From NCBI GenBank assembly GCA_039809125.1, contig JBDHUM010000016.1, positions 1-23,398 on the forward strand: a DNA stretch of 23,398 nt. Reading direction: 5' to 3'. The DNA is from SZUA-359 sp039809125. Lineage in GTDB: Bacteria; Patescibacteriota; Saccharimonadia; Saccharimonadales; Saccharimonadaceae. Position numbers and translations under genes: made by a program. Under the pieces are notes generated by a model that saw only the letters and a list, made by a program, of their open reading frames with translations, was not told the origin of the DNA and ran no database searches. Below, in pieces: positions 13,839-20,658 of the stretch (positions within the stretch are counted from its first letter, which is position 1; each line of letters opens with the position of its first letter).

Positions 13839-15359
13839 ATGGGAACGGTTGCAAAAATTATATCAGTAGCACCGGTCGGTTACGACGGAAGAATCATTGA
13901 GGTTGAGTGCGATACTACTAAAGGACTCCCTAATCTCCAAGTGGTGGGATTAGCTAACAAATCAATCGACGAAGCTCGTGAACGCGTTAAAAGCGCCCTT
14001 ACCAACTCCCTGTTAGAATTCCCCACCAAAAGGATTACAATCAACCTTGCACCGGCAGAACTACCTAAAGAGGGTACTCATTACGACCTGCCAATCGCAC
14101 TGGCTATTCTTGTTAGTAGTGGACAGCTATCTCAGCAAGAAGTATCGCAGGCTGTTTTTGCTGGTGAATTGGCCCTAGATGGTAGCATACGACCCGTTAG
14201 TAGTATAATTACCATTGTAGAAGCTGCCAGGAATGCCAGCTTTTCAATAGTCTATCTACCGGTTGACAATGTCCAACAAGCAAAACTGGTTGATAATATC
14301 ACTATCATTGGTGTGCCTAACTTAAAAAGCCTATTTCTACACTTGAAGCACGAGGTTACTCTACCTGATTCCCGTAACGAAAACCCTCCACCACTAGTCA
14401 AACAAGACAGTTTCGATGATAGTAGTATCTTGCTTGATCACATCATAGGCCAGGAGCAAGCCAAGCGCGCACTGATTATCGCTGCCGCTGGTAGACACAA
14501 TATTTTATTCTCAGGTACTCCAGGTGCAGGTAAGACTATGCTCGGTAAAGCACTTGCTAATTTGTTGCCGACAATGACAAACGATGAACGCCTATCAGTG
14601 ACTAAGATTCATAGTATCGCTGGAGAAGCTATCGAGGATGTGGTTAATTTTCGACCCTTTCGATCTCCCCACCATACGAGTAGTCGAACCGCTCTTATTG
14701 GAGGTGGAACCTATCCGAAACCTGGTGAAGTCAGTTTGGCGCATTTAGGGGTACTTTTCTTAGATGAAACACCCGAATATCCACGAACGCTTCTTGAATC
14801 ACTTCGCCAGCCCCTAGAAGACCGTAAAGTAACAATTGTACGCGCAAACGGACGCGCGGTTTACCCAGCAGATTTCATGCTGGTAGCAACCATGAACCCA
14901 TGCCCATGCGGTTACTATGGTGACTCTAGCAAAGAATGTCGATGTAGCCTACAGCAAATTCACTCATACCAGTCTCGACTCTCGGGGCCATTTCTCGATC
15001 GTATTGATATGAAAATTGCCGTTGCTCCCGTTCCCCATCGCTTGCTCGTTATTAAAGATTCAGTGTCAAATACACAACATGAATCAGCAAAAAATATGAT
15101 TATAAATGCACAAAAACGACAACATGACCGATATAAAAGTAGTATAAAATACAATAGTAATCTATCCAATGCTGAACTTAAACGTTTTGCAAATGAGACG
15201 AGTAGTGGAGCTAAGCTTCTCGTCACGGCAGCTGAAAAGCTCCAACTTAGCGCCAGATCAACGTTTAAAACGCTTCGGGTAGCTCGCACAATTGCGGATC
15301 TTGATGGATCATCAGAAGTAACGCAAGATCATATTAGCGAGGCCCTCCAGTATAGATAA
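13839..15359 (+). CDS. comM: YifB/ComM family AAA+ ATPase (Mg-chelatase-like)
   Basis: ComM is a hexameric helicase that promotes branch migration while incoming DNA is recombined during natural transformation; it is also found in species not known to be competent. The 506-residue protein has normal length. The N-terminal ChlI-like domain contains GLPNLQVVGLANKSIDEARERV and NLAPAELPKEGTHYDLPIAL. The AAA+ core has Walker A GTPGAGKT (226-233), SPHHTSSRTALIGGG and Walker B VLFLDETPEY (305-314), then the Cys-containing MNPCPCGYYGD (352-362). The C-terminal Mg-chelatase domain has RTIADLDGSSEVTQDHISEAL. It diverges from ssrA. DNA uptake would fit a CPR organism with limited biosynthesis, but no competence genes are nearby. 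Confidence 0.93.
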   Translation: MGTVAKIISVAPVGYDGRIIEVECDTTKGLPNLQVVGLANKSIDEARERVKSALTNSLLEFPTKRITINLAPAELPKEGTHYDLPIALAILVSSGQLSQQEVSQAVFAGELALDGSIRPVSSIITIVEAARNASFSIVYLPVDNVQQAKLVDNITIIGVPNLKSLFLHLKHEVTLPDSRNENPPPLVKQDSFDDSSILLDHIIGQEQAKRALIIAAAGRHNILFSGTPGAGKTMLGKALANLLPTMTNDERLSVTKIHSIAGEAIEDVVNFRPFRSPHHTSSRTALIGGGTYPKPGEVSLAHLGVLFLDETPEYPRTLLESLRQPLEDRKVTIVRANGRAVYPADFMLVATMNPCPCGYYGDSSKECRCSLQQIHSYQSRLSGPFLDRIDMKIAVAPVPHRLLVIKDSVSNTQHESAKNMIINAQKRQHDRYKSSIKYNSNLSNAELKRFANETSSGAKLLVTAAEKLQLSARSTFKTLRVARTIADLDGSSEVTQDHISEALQYR

Positions 15360-15360
15360 C

Positions 15361-15389
15361 TTGCCAAATTACCGCCCCTTTGCTATAAT
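15361..15389 (+). promoter_or_regulatory. infC-rpmI-rplT promoter
   Basis: TTGCCA (15361-15366), a 17-bp spacer and TATAAT (15384-15389) preceded by TGC (extended -10) start right after the comM stop. The start is expected near 15396, giving a 51-nt leader to the AUC start of infC. Confidence 0.8.
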
Positions 15390-15446
15390 CTATCTCTGAA
15401 ACATTAATAAATGCTCAACTGCAAATCAGCAGTTAAGGAGATTGCG

Positions 15447-15953
15447 ATCAACAGATCAATTAGGACGAACGGAGAAATCCGAGCTCGTGAACTGCGTGTT
15501 GTCGGTGCTGACGGCGAACAGCTTGGTGTTATGTCGAGACAAGAAGCGATCAAGGTTGCAGAAGAGGCGGGCGTTGACCTGGTAGAAATATCACCCAACG
15601 CCGACCCACCTGTAGCGAAAGTCATCGATTGGGGCAAATATCAATATCAGCTCATGAAGCAACAGCAGAAAAACCGGCGCAGCAATAAAGCTACTGAACT
15701 GAAACAAATGCGTTTTGGGCTCAAAATCGGAGTAAATGATCTAGAGATCAAGCTCCGAAAAATCCGTAGTTTTCTAGCCGAAGACCACAAAGTAAAGATT
15801 TTAATATTTTTTCGTGGACGAGAAATGGCTCACCGAGAACTGGGCTACGAATTAATCGATCGAATAATCGCTGGCCTTGAAGATGATGCTGTCGCTGAAC
15901 AGAAACCCGTCATGGCAGGCCGCAATCTTAGCATTACAGTAAGGAGTAAATAA
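15447..15953 (+). CDS. infC: Translation initiation factor IF-3 (AUC start)
   Basis: IF-3 binds the 30S subunit, blocks early 50S joining and checks the start codon. Homology begins at INRSIRTNGEIRARELRVVG. The N domain (to about residue 70) is followed by the Lys-rich linker and the C domain with KQMRFGLKIGVNDLEIKLRK and KVKILIFFRGREM. I place the start at ATC (15447): a strong AAGGAG site (15435-15440) lies 6 nt before it, and infC genes typically use AUU, AUC or similar codons, which lets IF-3 repress its own translation. The ATG at 15411 is in frame and would add 12 residues, but it has no ribosome site and those residues are unlike the family. The stop TAA overlaps the rpmI ATG (TAATG). 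Confidence 0.9.
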   Translation: MNRSIRTNGEIRARELRVVGADGEQLGVMSRQEAIKVAEEAGVDLVEISPNADPPVAKVIDWGKYQYQLMKQQQKNRRSNKATELKQMRFGLKIGVNDLEIKLRKIRSFLAEDHKVKILIFFRGREMAHRELGYELIDRIIAGLEDDAVAEQKPVMAGRNLSITVRSK

Positions 15954-16147
15954 TGCCAAAACTTAAAACCCATAAAGGAACCGCAAAGCGAGTTAAGCTA
16001 ACCCCGACCGGAAAAGTCTTGCGTGAACGTGCATTTGGCAATCATATGCTTTCAAAAAAAAGTAAGAGCCGCAAGCGCAACATCAATACACCTGCTGAAG
16101 TTACCGGTAATGTTGCAAAAAATATTAAACGTGTTTTAGGAGTTTAG
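15953..16147 (+). CDS. rpmI: 50S ribosomal protein L35
   Basis: A 64-residue, Lys/Arg-rich protein with the L35 signatures MPKLKTHKGTAKRVKLTPTG at the N terminus and NHMLSKKSKSRKR in the middle. Full family length. It assembles into the large ribosomal subunit. A strong AAGGAG site (15941-15946) lies inside the end of infC, and the ATG overlaps the infC stop, so translation is coupled within infC-rpmI-rplT. Confidence 0.96.
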   Translation: MPKLKTHKGTAKRVKLTPTGKVLRERAFGNHMLSKKSKSRKRNINTPAEVTGNVAKNIKRVLGV

Positions 16148-16150
16148 ATA

Positions 16151-16495
16151 ATGAGAGTTAAACGTGGAGTTCCAGCTCGCGCCAAGCACAACAAAATCTT
16201 GCGTGCCGCCAAAGGCATGCAGCATAATCGAACGCGCAGTTTTAGGTTGGCAAAACAAGCTGTAATTCGTGCCTTACAGTATGCATATCGAGATAGGCGT
16301 ACACGAAAACGCGATCTTCGACAGCTTTGGATTACTCGTATTAATGCAGCCGCTCGTCAAAATGGTACTACTTATGGCAAACTTATCGCTGGCATCAAAA
16401 AAACTGGCATCCAACTGGACCGGAAGGTTTTGGCCGACATGGCGGTCAACGAGCCTGAGGCATTTGCCGCTATTGTTAAACTAGCTACCAAATAA
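16151..16495 (+). CDS. rplT: 50S ribosomal protein L20
   Basis: A 114-residue protein with the L20 pattern MRVKRGVPARAKHNKILRAA, a long basic N-terminal helix, then YAYRDRRTRKRDLRQLWITR and INAAARQNGTTYGKLIAGIK. Full length. L20 binds 23S rRNA early in assembly and in many bacteria represses its own operon; no L20-binding leader is obvious here. The AGGAG site (16138-16142) overlaps the end of rpmI. It is the last gene of the operon and is followed by a long hairpin shared with rnpB. Confidence 0.96.
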   Translation: MRVKRGVPARAKHNKILRAAKGMQHNRTRSFRLAKQAVIRALQYAYRDRRTRKRDLRQLWITRINAAARQNGTTYGKLIAGIKKTGIQLDRKVLADMAVNEPEAFAAIVKLATK

Positions 16496-16520
16496 ATCAT
16501 TGACGGTCGTTATCACGTCA

Positions 16521-16572
16521 CCAATAAAATATCCGTGCTTACTGAGAATAGTTTGCACGGATATTTTATTGG
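16521..16572. terminator. Long hairpin terminator shared by rplT and rnpB
   Basis: Two 18-nt perfect inverted arms, CCAATAAAATATCCGTGC (16521-16538) and its complement (16555-16572), enclose a 16-nt loop. The A-rich and T-rich parts lie inside the stem, so either direction gives a GC-rich upper stem followed by a U-rich strand. It touches the 3' end of RNase P RNA on the minus strand and follows rplT by 25 bp on the plus strand. Confidence 0.85.
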
Positions 16573-16905
16573 AGTACATCTGTAAGCCGGGTTCTGTCGA
16601 GAACGATCATCTATCTAGACTTACCATTGCTGATAAATTCGAGCGGATAGCGATCTGCGAACGAGTAGCTCTTTAAAGCAGATCTCCTTGCAGCGGACAG
16701 GGTTTACCTCTCTCCCGCGTCACCACGGTCGACTGTGGGCTCTTACCCCACTCCTTTCACCCTTACCTGTAATCAGGCGGTATCGTTTCTGTGGCACTTT
16801 CCCTAGAGTCACCTCCGGTTGCCGTTAGCAACTGTCCTACTCTGTGCTGCCCGGACTTTCCTCTTCATCTGTTACCAGATGCAGCGATCGTTTGATGTAC
16901 TACAG
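16573..16905 (-). ncRNA. rnpB: RNase P RNA, bacterial class A
   Basis: The catalytic RNA that trims 5' leaders from tRNA precursors together with RnpA protein. The minus strand contains the family hallmarks GAGGAAAGTCCGGGC near the 5' end, AGGGTGAAAGGAGTGGGGTAAGAGCCCAC in the middle (only core GTAAGAGCCCACAG cited as diagnostic), and CAGAACCCGGCTTACAG near the 3' end. P1 closes the molecule: AGTACATC (16901-16894) pairs with GATGTACT (16580-16573). The 333-nt length is typical. The start at 16905 is predicted from an extended -10, and the shared terminator begins at the 3' end. Confidence 0.95.
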
Positions 16906-16911
16906 TATATG

Positions 16912-16920
16912 ATTATAACA
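16912..16920 (-). promoter_or_regulatory. rnpB extended -10 promoter
   Basis: The minus strand reads TGTTATAAT (16920-16912), the same extended -10 as ssrA. The start is expected near 16905, a few nt before helix P1 of RNase P RNA. The -35 region lies in the tRNA-Pro T arm and has no good match, so read-through from tRNA-Pro may also supply rnpB. Confidence 0.6.
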
Positions 16921-16925
16921 AATTT

Positions 16926-17001
16926 TGGTCGGGATGACTGGACTTGAACCAGCGGCCTCACCACCCCCAGCGGTGCGCGCTACCACCTGCGCCACATCCC
17001 G
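16926..17001 (-). tRNA. tRNA-Pro(GGG)
   Basis: The cloverleaf is complete on the minus strand: acceptor CGGGATG/CATCCCG, D arm GCGC/GCGC, anticodon stem CACCG/TGGTG with loop CTGGGGG giving anticodon GGG, T arm GCTGG-TTCAAGT-CCAGT, discriminator A and an encoded CCA (16928-16926). It lies between the 6S-like RNA and rnpB, all on the minus strand. Confidence 0.95.
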
Positions 17002-17019
17002 GAAATTTTTCTACACAAA

Positions 17020-17169
17020 AGCCCCAGAGAAACCTTAGAGACGATTGACATTCCCCGCATACTTGCAAGGTGGATTTCCTCACGTTACTTCCACGGAAGT
17101 ATCAAATGTTGGAATTCCAATGTCTATGATGTTAGGAAAATCATTTTACGCCTCAGTTTCATAGGGGCT
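17020..17169 (-). ncRNA. 6S-like long-hairpin RNA candidate
   Basis: The two ends pair on the minus strand: AGCCCC-TAT-GAAAC (from 17169) with GTTTC-TCT-GGGGCT (to 17020), continued inward by GAGGCG with CGTCTC. The 5' side then has a small hairpin (ATGAT/ATCAT). An inner stem follows (GACATT with AATGTC), then ATACTT with AAGTAT and GTGGA with TCCAC towards the tip. A closing stem, an unpaired middle and a long terminal stem in about 150 nt is the plan of 6S RNA, which sequesters the housekeeping RNA polymerase. The predicted start (17169) is exactly the first base of the closing stem. The 3' end is followed only by TTTTG, a weak terminator. 6S identity rests on architecture alone. Confidence 0.55.
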
Positions 17170-17175
17170 GATTAC

Positions 17176-17205
17176 AGTATACACCTGTTCGTTCTTACTA
17201 AGCAA
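17176..17205 (-). promoter_or_regulatory. Promoter of the 6S-like RNA
   Basis: The minus strand has TTGCTT (17205-17200), an 18-bp spacer and TATACT (17181-17176). The start is expected at about 17169. The -35 lies within the last codons of the M50 protease gene. Confidence 0.6.
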
Positions 17206-17830
17206 CGCCACACAAAAATGCAAATAAATTAATTAGTGCTTGCGTTGCGCTACGCATAAATTGTCCGATTAAGGGGCTGGCGACCATAACGATTACGAAA
17301 ATCACTAATACGCCCATTCTTTCAATCGCCTCCATACCTTTTCGCACCCCATCGGGCGCCAGGGCATATAAAAATCTTGATCCATCCAAAGGAGGGAGCG
17401 GAATCATATTAAATACGAAGAAACCAAGATTGACGAGCACGAAAGTCTGTAAAAATGAACCTGATAAACTATCGCTTGTGATATTAAGGAGAGTATACAA
17501 ACCAAACGCGATAAATGCCAAGAACAAGTTTGTCAGTGGGCCTGCCAGAGCGACAAGTGCAGAACCCCATTCGCCATAACGAACACGCATTGAATTAAAT
17601 GGTACTGGTTTCGCACCTCCAAAAATGGGAGCACCACTAATCGCTAGGATGAGTGGTAGTAGTATAGTAAGAAACGGATCGATATGTTTGATTGGGTTTA
17701 ATGTCAGTCTACCCTGAAGCTTAGCTGTGTCGTCACCAAGGTAGTAAGCCATAAACCCATGCATAGCTTCATGCAGTGTCATTGACACTAAAATAGAGCA
17801 GAGAACAATTACGATATACTCGATAGACAT
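17198..17830 (-). CDS. M50 family site-2-type intramembrane metalloprotease
   Basis: A 210-residue membrane protease of the M50 (S2P/Rip-like) family without PDZ or CBS domains. The zinc motif HEAMH (H20, E21, H24) lies in the first membrane helix and the third ligand is in NMIPLPPLDG (141-150, D149). About five hydrophobic segments are visible, and AGPLTNLFLA is also family-typical. Such enzymes cut membrane-bound substrates, often anti-sigma factors or signal peptide remnants; the substrate cannot be predicted. The ATG (17830) lies 8 bp after a TATAAT with no ribosome site, so the mRNA is probably leaderless. It diverges from rpmB with interleaved promoters and its 3' end carries the -35 of the following RNA gene. 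Confidence 0.9.
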   Translation of the reverse strand: MSIEYIVIVLCSILVSMTLHEAMHGFMAYYLGDDTAKLQGRLTLNPIKHIDPFLTILLPLILAISGAPIFGGAKPVPFNSMRVRYGEWGSALVALAGPLTNLFLAFIAFGLYTLLNITSDSLSGSFLQTFVLVNLGFFVFNMIPLPPLDGSRFLYALAPDGVRKGMEAIERMGVLVIFVIVMVASPLIGQFMRSATQALINLFAFLCGVA

Positions 17831-17838
17831 TAGACATA

Positions 17839-17868
17839 ATTATATACCAACTTGACCAATAGAGCGAA
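17839..17868 (-). promoter_or_regulatory. M50 protease promoter
   Basis: The minus strand has TTCGCT (17868-17863), an 18-bp spacer and TATAAT (17844-17839). The start would be at about 17832, 2 nt before the ATG. Its spacer contains the -35 of the opposing rpmB promoter. Confidence 0.55.
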
Positions 17869-17880
17869 AACAGCTATACT
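17852..17880 (+). promoter_or_regulatory. rpmB promoter
   Basis: TTGACC (17852-17857), a 17-bp spacer and TATACT (17875-17880) give an expected start near 17887 and a leader of about 30 nt before rpmB. It overlaps the M50 promoter in the opposite direction. Confidence 0.75.
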
Positions 17881-17917
17881 TGGTATGATTGTTAAATAAT
17901 ATCTAAGTGGAATATAT

Positions 17918-18139
17918 ATGGCATCAAAATGTGATCTTACCGGTAAAGGCAAGCAGTTCGGACACAACGTCAGTTTTTCTTTGCGTCGAACAAAACGTGC
18001 CTTTAAGCCAAATCTTCAGAAGAAGACTTTTGCTGTGGATGGTCAAAAAGTGACAATGACACTCTCGACCCAAGCAATTCGTACACTTCGCAAAAAAGGC
18101 ATACTTACCAACAACCGAAAAACCTCCTCAATAAAGTAA
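17918..18139 (+). CDS. rpmB: 50S ribosomal protein L28
   Basis: A 73-residue basic protein of the L28 family, part of the large ribosomal subunit. The N terminus ASKCDLTGKGKQFGHNVSFS and the following SLRRTKRAFKPNLQKKTF are typical. Only one Cys (C5) is present, so it appears to be the zinc-free form. Length is normal for the family. It is monocistronic, with its own promoter and a weak AAGTGGA ribosome site. It converges on the MBL-fold gene 27 bp downstream without an evident terminator hairpin. Confidence 0.94.
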   Translation: MASKCDLTGKGKQFGHNVSFSLRRTKRAFKPNLQKKTFAVDGQKVTMTLSTQAIRTLRKKGILTNNRKTSSIK

Positions 18140-18166
18140 TCGCGTCTCTTTAGATCATTATGCTCT

Positions 18167-18802
18167 TTAGGCTGTACGGCTGACTATTACTGTTGTCATA
18201 GTTGCAGGTAAGGTGCTGCTCGACTTCACCTTATATCGAGTGGTCGTTTCGACAGGGATTTTAAATTCTTCATTAAAAACCTCGATAGTATCTTGAGGAA
18301 CTTCGTAGTTTATATTACCATCGGCATAGTGCACCGGTATAACGACTTTCGGCTCTATGTGTCGTGCAATTTTTGCTGCTTCTTTAGCATCAAGTGTATA
18401 ACCACCTCCACCAACCGGTATAATCAGAATGTCAATTACACCAATTCCTTCATACACCTCTTCTGTGAGCCCTGCATCAATGTTACCGACTATTGCAAAT
18501 TTGATATCACCCACTTCCACGCGATAGGTCGTGGTTTGCTTTGTCCCGTCAAAATCGATGTGACGTTTTGTCGCAATACCAAGAATTGTAAAGTTGCCCA
18601 CCTCATATTCCCCCGGTCCTTCAAGTTGCAAGATATCATCCCGATTTGGATTTAAAAATCGATTCTCGGTAGCAATTTCAACAACGTTCTTCACTTCTTT
18701 CCACTTTAAACCCAACGAGGACACATTTGGGTCAATCGCCAATACAAAATTTTTTGTTGTTAACGTAACAGCATTTCCACCTTTATATTCAACTTCAATC
18801 AT
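18167..18802 (-). CDS. MBL-fold protein lacking the HxHxDH metal motif
   Basis: A 211-residue protein resembling the small metallo-beta-lactamase-fold hydrolases of COG2220 (UlaG-like). Supporting segments are the N-terminal MIEVEYKGGNAVTLTTKNFV with IDPNVSS, the GPGEYEVGNFTILGIAT turn, IDILIIPVGGGGYTLDAKEA and the C-terminal PKVVIPVHYAD. The expected HxHxDH metal site between the second and third strands is absent: that region reads VEIATENRFLNPNRDDILQL. Only the late His in IPVHY remains. It therefore probably does not bind two metals as relatives do and may be a structural or regulatory pseudoenzyme. It follows the winged-helix gene after 8 bp and is likely co-transcribed and functionally tied to it. 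Confidence 0.75.
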   Translation of the reverse strand: MIEVEYKGGNAVTLTTKNFVLAIDPNVSSLGLKWKEVKNVVEIATENRFLNPNRDDILQLEGPGEYEVGNFTILGIATKRHIDFDGTKQTTTYRVEVGDIKFAIVGNIDAGLTEEVYEGIGVIDILIIPVGGGGYTLDAKEAAKIARHIEPKVVIPVHYADGNINYEVPQDTIEVFNEEFKIPVETTTRYKVKSSSTLPATMTTVIVSRTA

Positions 18803-18810
18803 ATCTCTTC

Positions 18811-19416
18811 CTATTCTGACAGTATATTGTCGGTATCGATTATTACTTCATATTTTCCTGTGATGACCTGCATAATGAACTTATCACGTATACTCAATCG
18901 GTAGTAGAATTCATCATATGGCAAGATCGCATAATTCACTTGTCGACCTTCTTCTTTTTCAATCTTGCTGATGACTTCGGTAAGCTTTGACCCAGGCACA
19001 GAGCCAACGATCAATATGTCGATCTGACTTACAGAACCACGCACGAGTATACCTGCAGCTACAACCACCCGTATACCCTTCATGCTACCAAAATTCGTCT
19101 GCCATGAGTTATTATCATCTGCTTTTACGTGGTTACTTTTTTTAGTCTTTGATTTCCTACTATCAGTAAAGATTTCCCGAAAGGGCTCAAAATATTCATA
19201 TCGTTGATCAATTTCATAATACAGTTTGTTATCATCAGCTGCACGACTAGTAATCACTCCCACTTGCAAGAGATTAGACAGCTCACGCCGAACAGAATTT
19301 ATTTGTTCGTCAATCAACCGGGTAATCTCGCGCACATAAAATGACTTTCCTGGATTGTTCAAGAATAAATGTAGGAGCTTAACCCTAGTCTTTGAACCAA
19401 ATAACGCTTCAATCAA
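18811..19416 (-). CDS. Winged-helix protein with degenerate nucleotidyltransferase domain
   Basis: A 201-residue two-domain protein. Residues 1-75 form an ArsR/MarR-like winged helix (SKTRVKLLHLFLNNPGKSFY, recognition region INSVRRELSNLLQVGVI, wing DDNKLYYEID). A Lys/Ser-rich linker follows (85-100), then a domain shaped like a nucleotidyltransferase: VVVAAGILVRGSVSQIDILIVG (cited in part; core RGSVSQIDILIVG, 126-138). The usual GSxxxG..DxD pattern is reduced to one Asp (D133), so catalysis is doubtful. DNA binding is inferred. The start is TTG at 19416 with GAGG upstream. An extended -10 lies about 30 bp upstream. It pairs with the MBL-fold gene 8 bp downstream. A minimal nucleotidyltransferase antitoxin is an alternative reading with little support. 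Confidence 0.65.
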   Translation of the reverse strand: MIEALFGSKTRVKLLHLFLNNPGKSFYVREITRLIDEQINSVRRELSNLLQVGVITSRAADDNKLYYEIDQRYEYFEPFREIFTDSRKSKTKKSNHVKADDNNSWQTNFGSMKGIRVVVAAGILVRGSVSQIDILIVGSVPGSKLTEVISKIEKEEGRQVNYAILPYDEFYYRLSIRDKFIMQVITGKYEVIIDTDNILSE

Positions 19417-19445
19417 TTTATTTTCCCTCTGTTATTTCATTAAAC

Positions 19446-19454
19446 AGTATAGCA
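19446..19454 (-). promoter_or_regulatory. Extended -10 promoter before the winged-helix gene
   Basis: The minus strand reads TGCTATACT (19454-19446), an extended -10, with a second TATAAT 11 bp upstream (19467-19462). Neither has a good -35. The start is expected near 19439, leaving a leader of about 22 nt with a GAGG ribosome site. It lies just after the miaA stop and would separate this pair from the thrS-miaA operon. Confidence 0.5.
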
Positions 19455-19462
19455 CAAAATAA

Positions 19463-20341
19463 TTATACCCGCTGATCTAATCGTTTACTCACATATAATT
19501 CTAGCTCTGAAACACCCCCCCACAAAATAAAGGGGTTACGCCGAAACCACGTCATCTGTCGCTTTGCTAGTTGCCGATCACGAACGTTCGCTCCCATCAC
19601 TGCTTCCTGTTCATTTAGTTCTTTATCATATAACATTTTGACGATCTGATAGATATTTCCAGTCATTGCTTCATAGTTCCAGCCATACTTATTGCCCAAC
19701 AATATTGTTTCTTCAACTACTCCATTTTCAAACATTTGTTCAATCCGTGTAGCAATATTGGTATTGAGTTGTTCTTTTTCCGTCGTTATTCCCACAACTA
19801 TAATATTCGCATCTACCTTCCATGATATACTAGAGTTTTGATTTCGGCTAAGCAACTGGCGAATGAGATGACGTTTATTCTTATCATTTATAGGTAATTT
19901 TACGTTGTTCTTAACACAATATTTATATAGAGAGTCCTGAGACATTTTTTCTAGCTTTTGACGCTCCTCAGGACTTGGTTCTTTTGGAAAGTTGTATCCA
20001 AGTATTACACCGTCAACATACAAACCAGTCCCACCAACTACAATAGGTAGATTGCCCCGCTCTTGAATCTCTTGAATTTTCTCACAAGCATAACGCTGAA
20101 AATCAGCTGCTGTATACCGCTGATTTGGATTTACTAAGTCGAGACCCCAATGGGGTACCTCCGTCTGTTCTTCTTTACTAGGCTTGGCTGTACCAATGTT
20201 CATGCCTTTATATACTGTGCGCGAATCAGCACATATCAGTTCACCTCCATATTTTCGAGCAATTTGTAAAGCAAAACCAGATTTACCACTTGCAGTTGGT
20301 CCAACGACTACTAGTACCGGCAATTTCATGTTGGTAGCCAT
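19463..20341 (-). CDS. miaA: tRNA dimethylallyltransferase
   Basis: MiaA adds a dimethylallyl group to A37 of tRNAs reading UNN codons, which stabilises codon pairing. The 292-residue protein has the P-loop GPTASGKS (14-21), the conserved GGELICADSRTVYKGMNIGT and GTAKPS segment, PHWGLDLVNPNQRYTAADF, VVGGTGLYVDGVILGY, and the late RQMTWFRRN motif. Length is near normal. Two starts are possible: ATG at 20341, and ATG at 20329, which overlaps the stop of the preceding gene in ATGA form and begins directly with MKLPVLVVVGPTASGKS. It is the last gene of the thrS operon. The DMAPP substrate would need a source, which is of interest in a reduced CPR genome. Confidence 0.93.
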   Translation of the reverse strand: MATNMKLPVLVVVGPTASGKSGFALQIARKYGGELICADSRTVYKGMNIGTAKPSKEEQTEVPHWGLDLVNPNQRYTAADFQRYACEKIQEIQERGNLPIVVGGTGLYVDGVILGYNFPKEPSPEERQKLEKMSQDSLYKYCVKNNVKLPINDKNKRHLIRQLLSRNQNSSISWKVDANIIVVGITTEKEQLNTNIATRIEQMFENGVVEETILLGNKYGWNYEAMTGNIYQIVKMLYDKELNEQEAVMGANVRDRQLAKRQMTWFRRNPFILWGGVSELELYVSKRLDQRV

Positions 20342-20658
20342 CGCCGCTTTGCAAAATCTACAATACGATAATTCACTATATGAAACCCCTCTGTCTCAAG
20401 CACCTGCTTGTGCCCATCCTTCCCGCCATAATAGCCGCTTGCGCAATCACCAAACCGATTAACAACCCTATGCCAGGGTAAATCAGTTGGGCCAAAATGC
20501 GCAAGGCCGCCAACCTGACGAGCTGCATACGGATGACCAGCTAGTGCTGCAATGTCACCATATGTCATTACTCTCCCTTCAGGTATTTGGGCAACGAGTT
20601 CGTAGACACTATCTCGAAAATCAGGCGTTTGCAATTTGATTGACATTCCTCTCGACAT
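20326..20658 (-). CDS. Alkyltransferase-like protein (ATL, MGMT family)
   Basis: A protein of about 110 residues from the DNA-binding domain family of O6-alkylguanine-DNA alkyltransferase. Conserved parts are VYELVAQIPEGRVMTYGDIA, ALAGHPYAARQVGGLAH and the region around the former active site. The reactive PCHR is PWHR here, the mark of alkyltransferase-like proteins, which bind alkylated guanine but cannot repair it and instead hand it to nucleotide excision repair. The frame is open upstream to 20763, but those residues have no family likeness and lie inside the nucleotidase gene; ATG at 20658 or 20646 gives the normal length. It overlaps the gene before it by about 26-38 bp and miaA after it. 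Confidence 0.88.
   Translation of the reverse strand: MSRGMSIKLQTPDFRDSVYELVAQIPEGRVMTYGDIAALAGHPYAARQVGGLAHFGPTDLPWHRVVNRFGDCASGYYGGKDGHKQVLETEGFHIVNYRIVDFAKRRWLPT

Noticed and set aside
15411..15446. ATG at 15411 as the infC start
   Set aside because: No ribosome site and no family likeness before residue 13; AAGGAG points to ATC at 15447.
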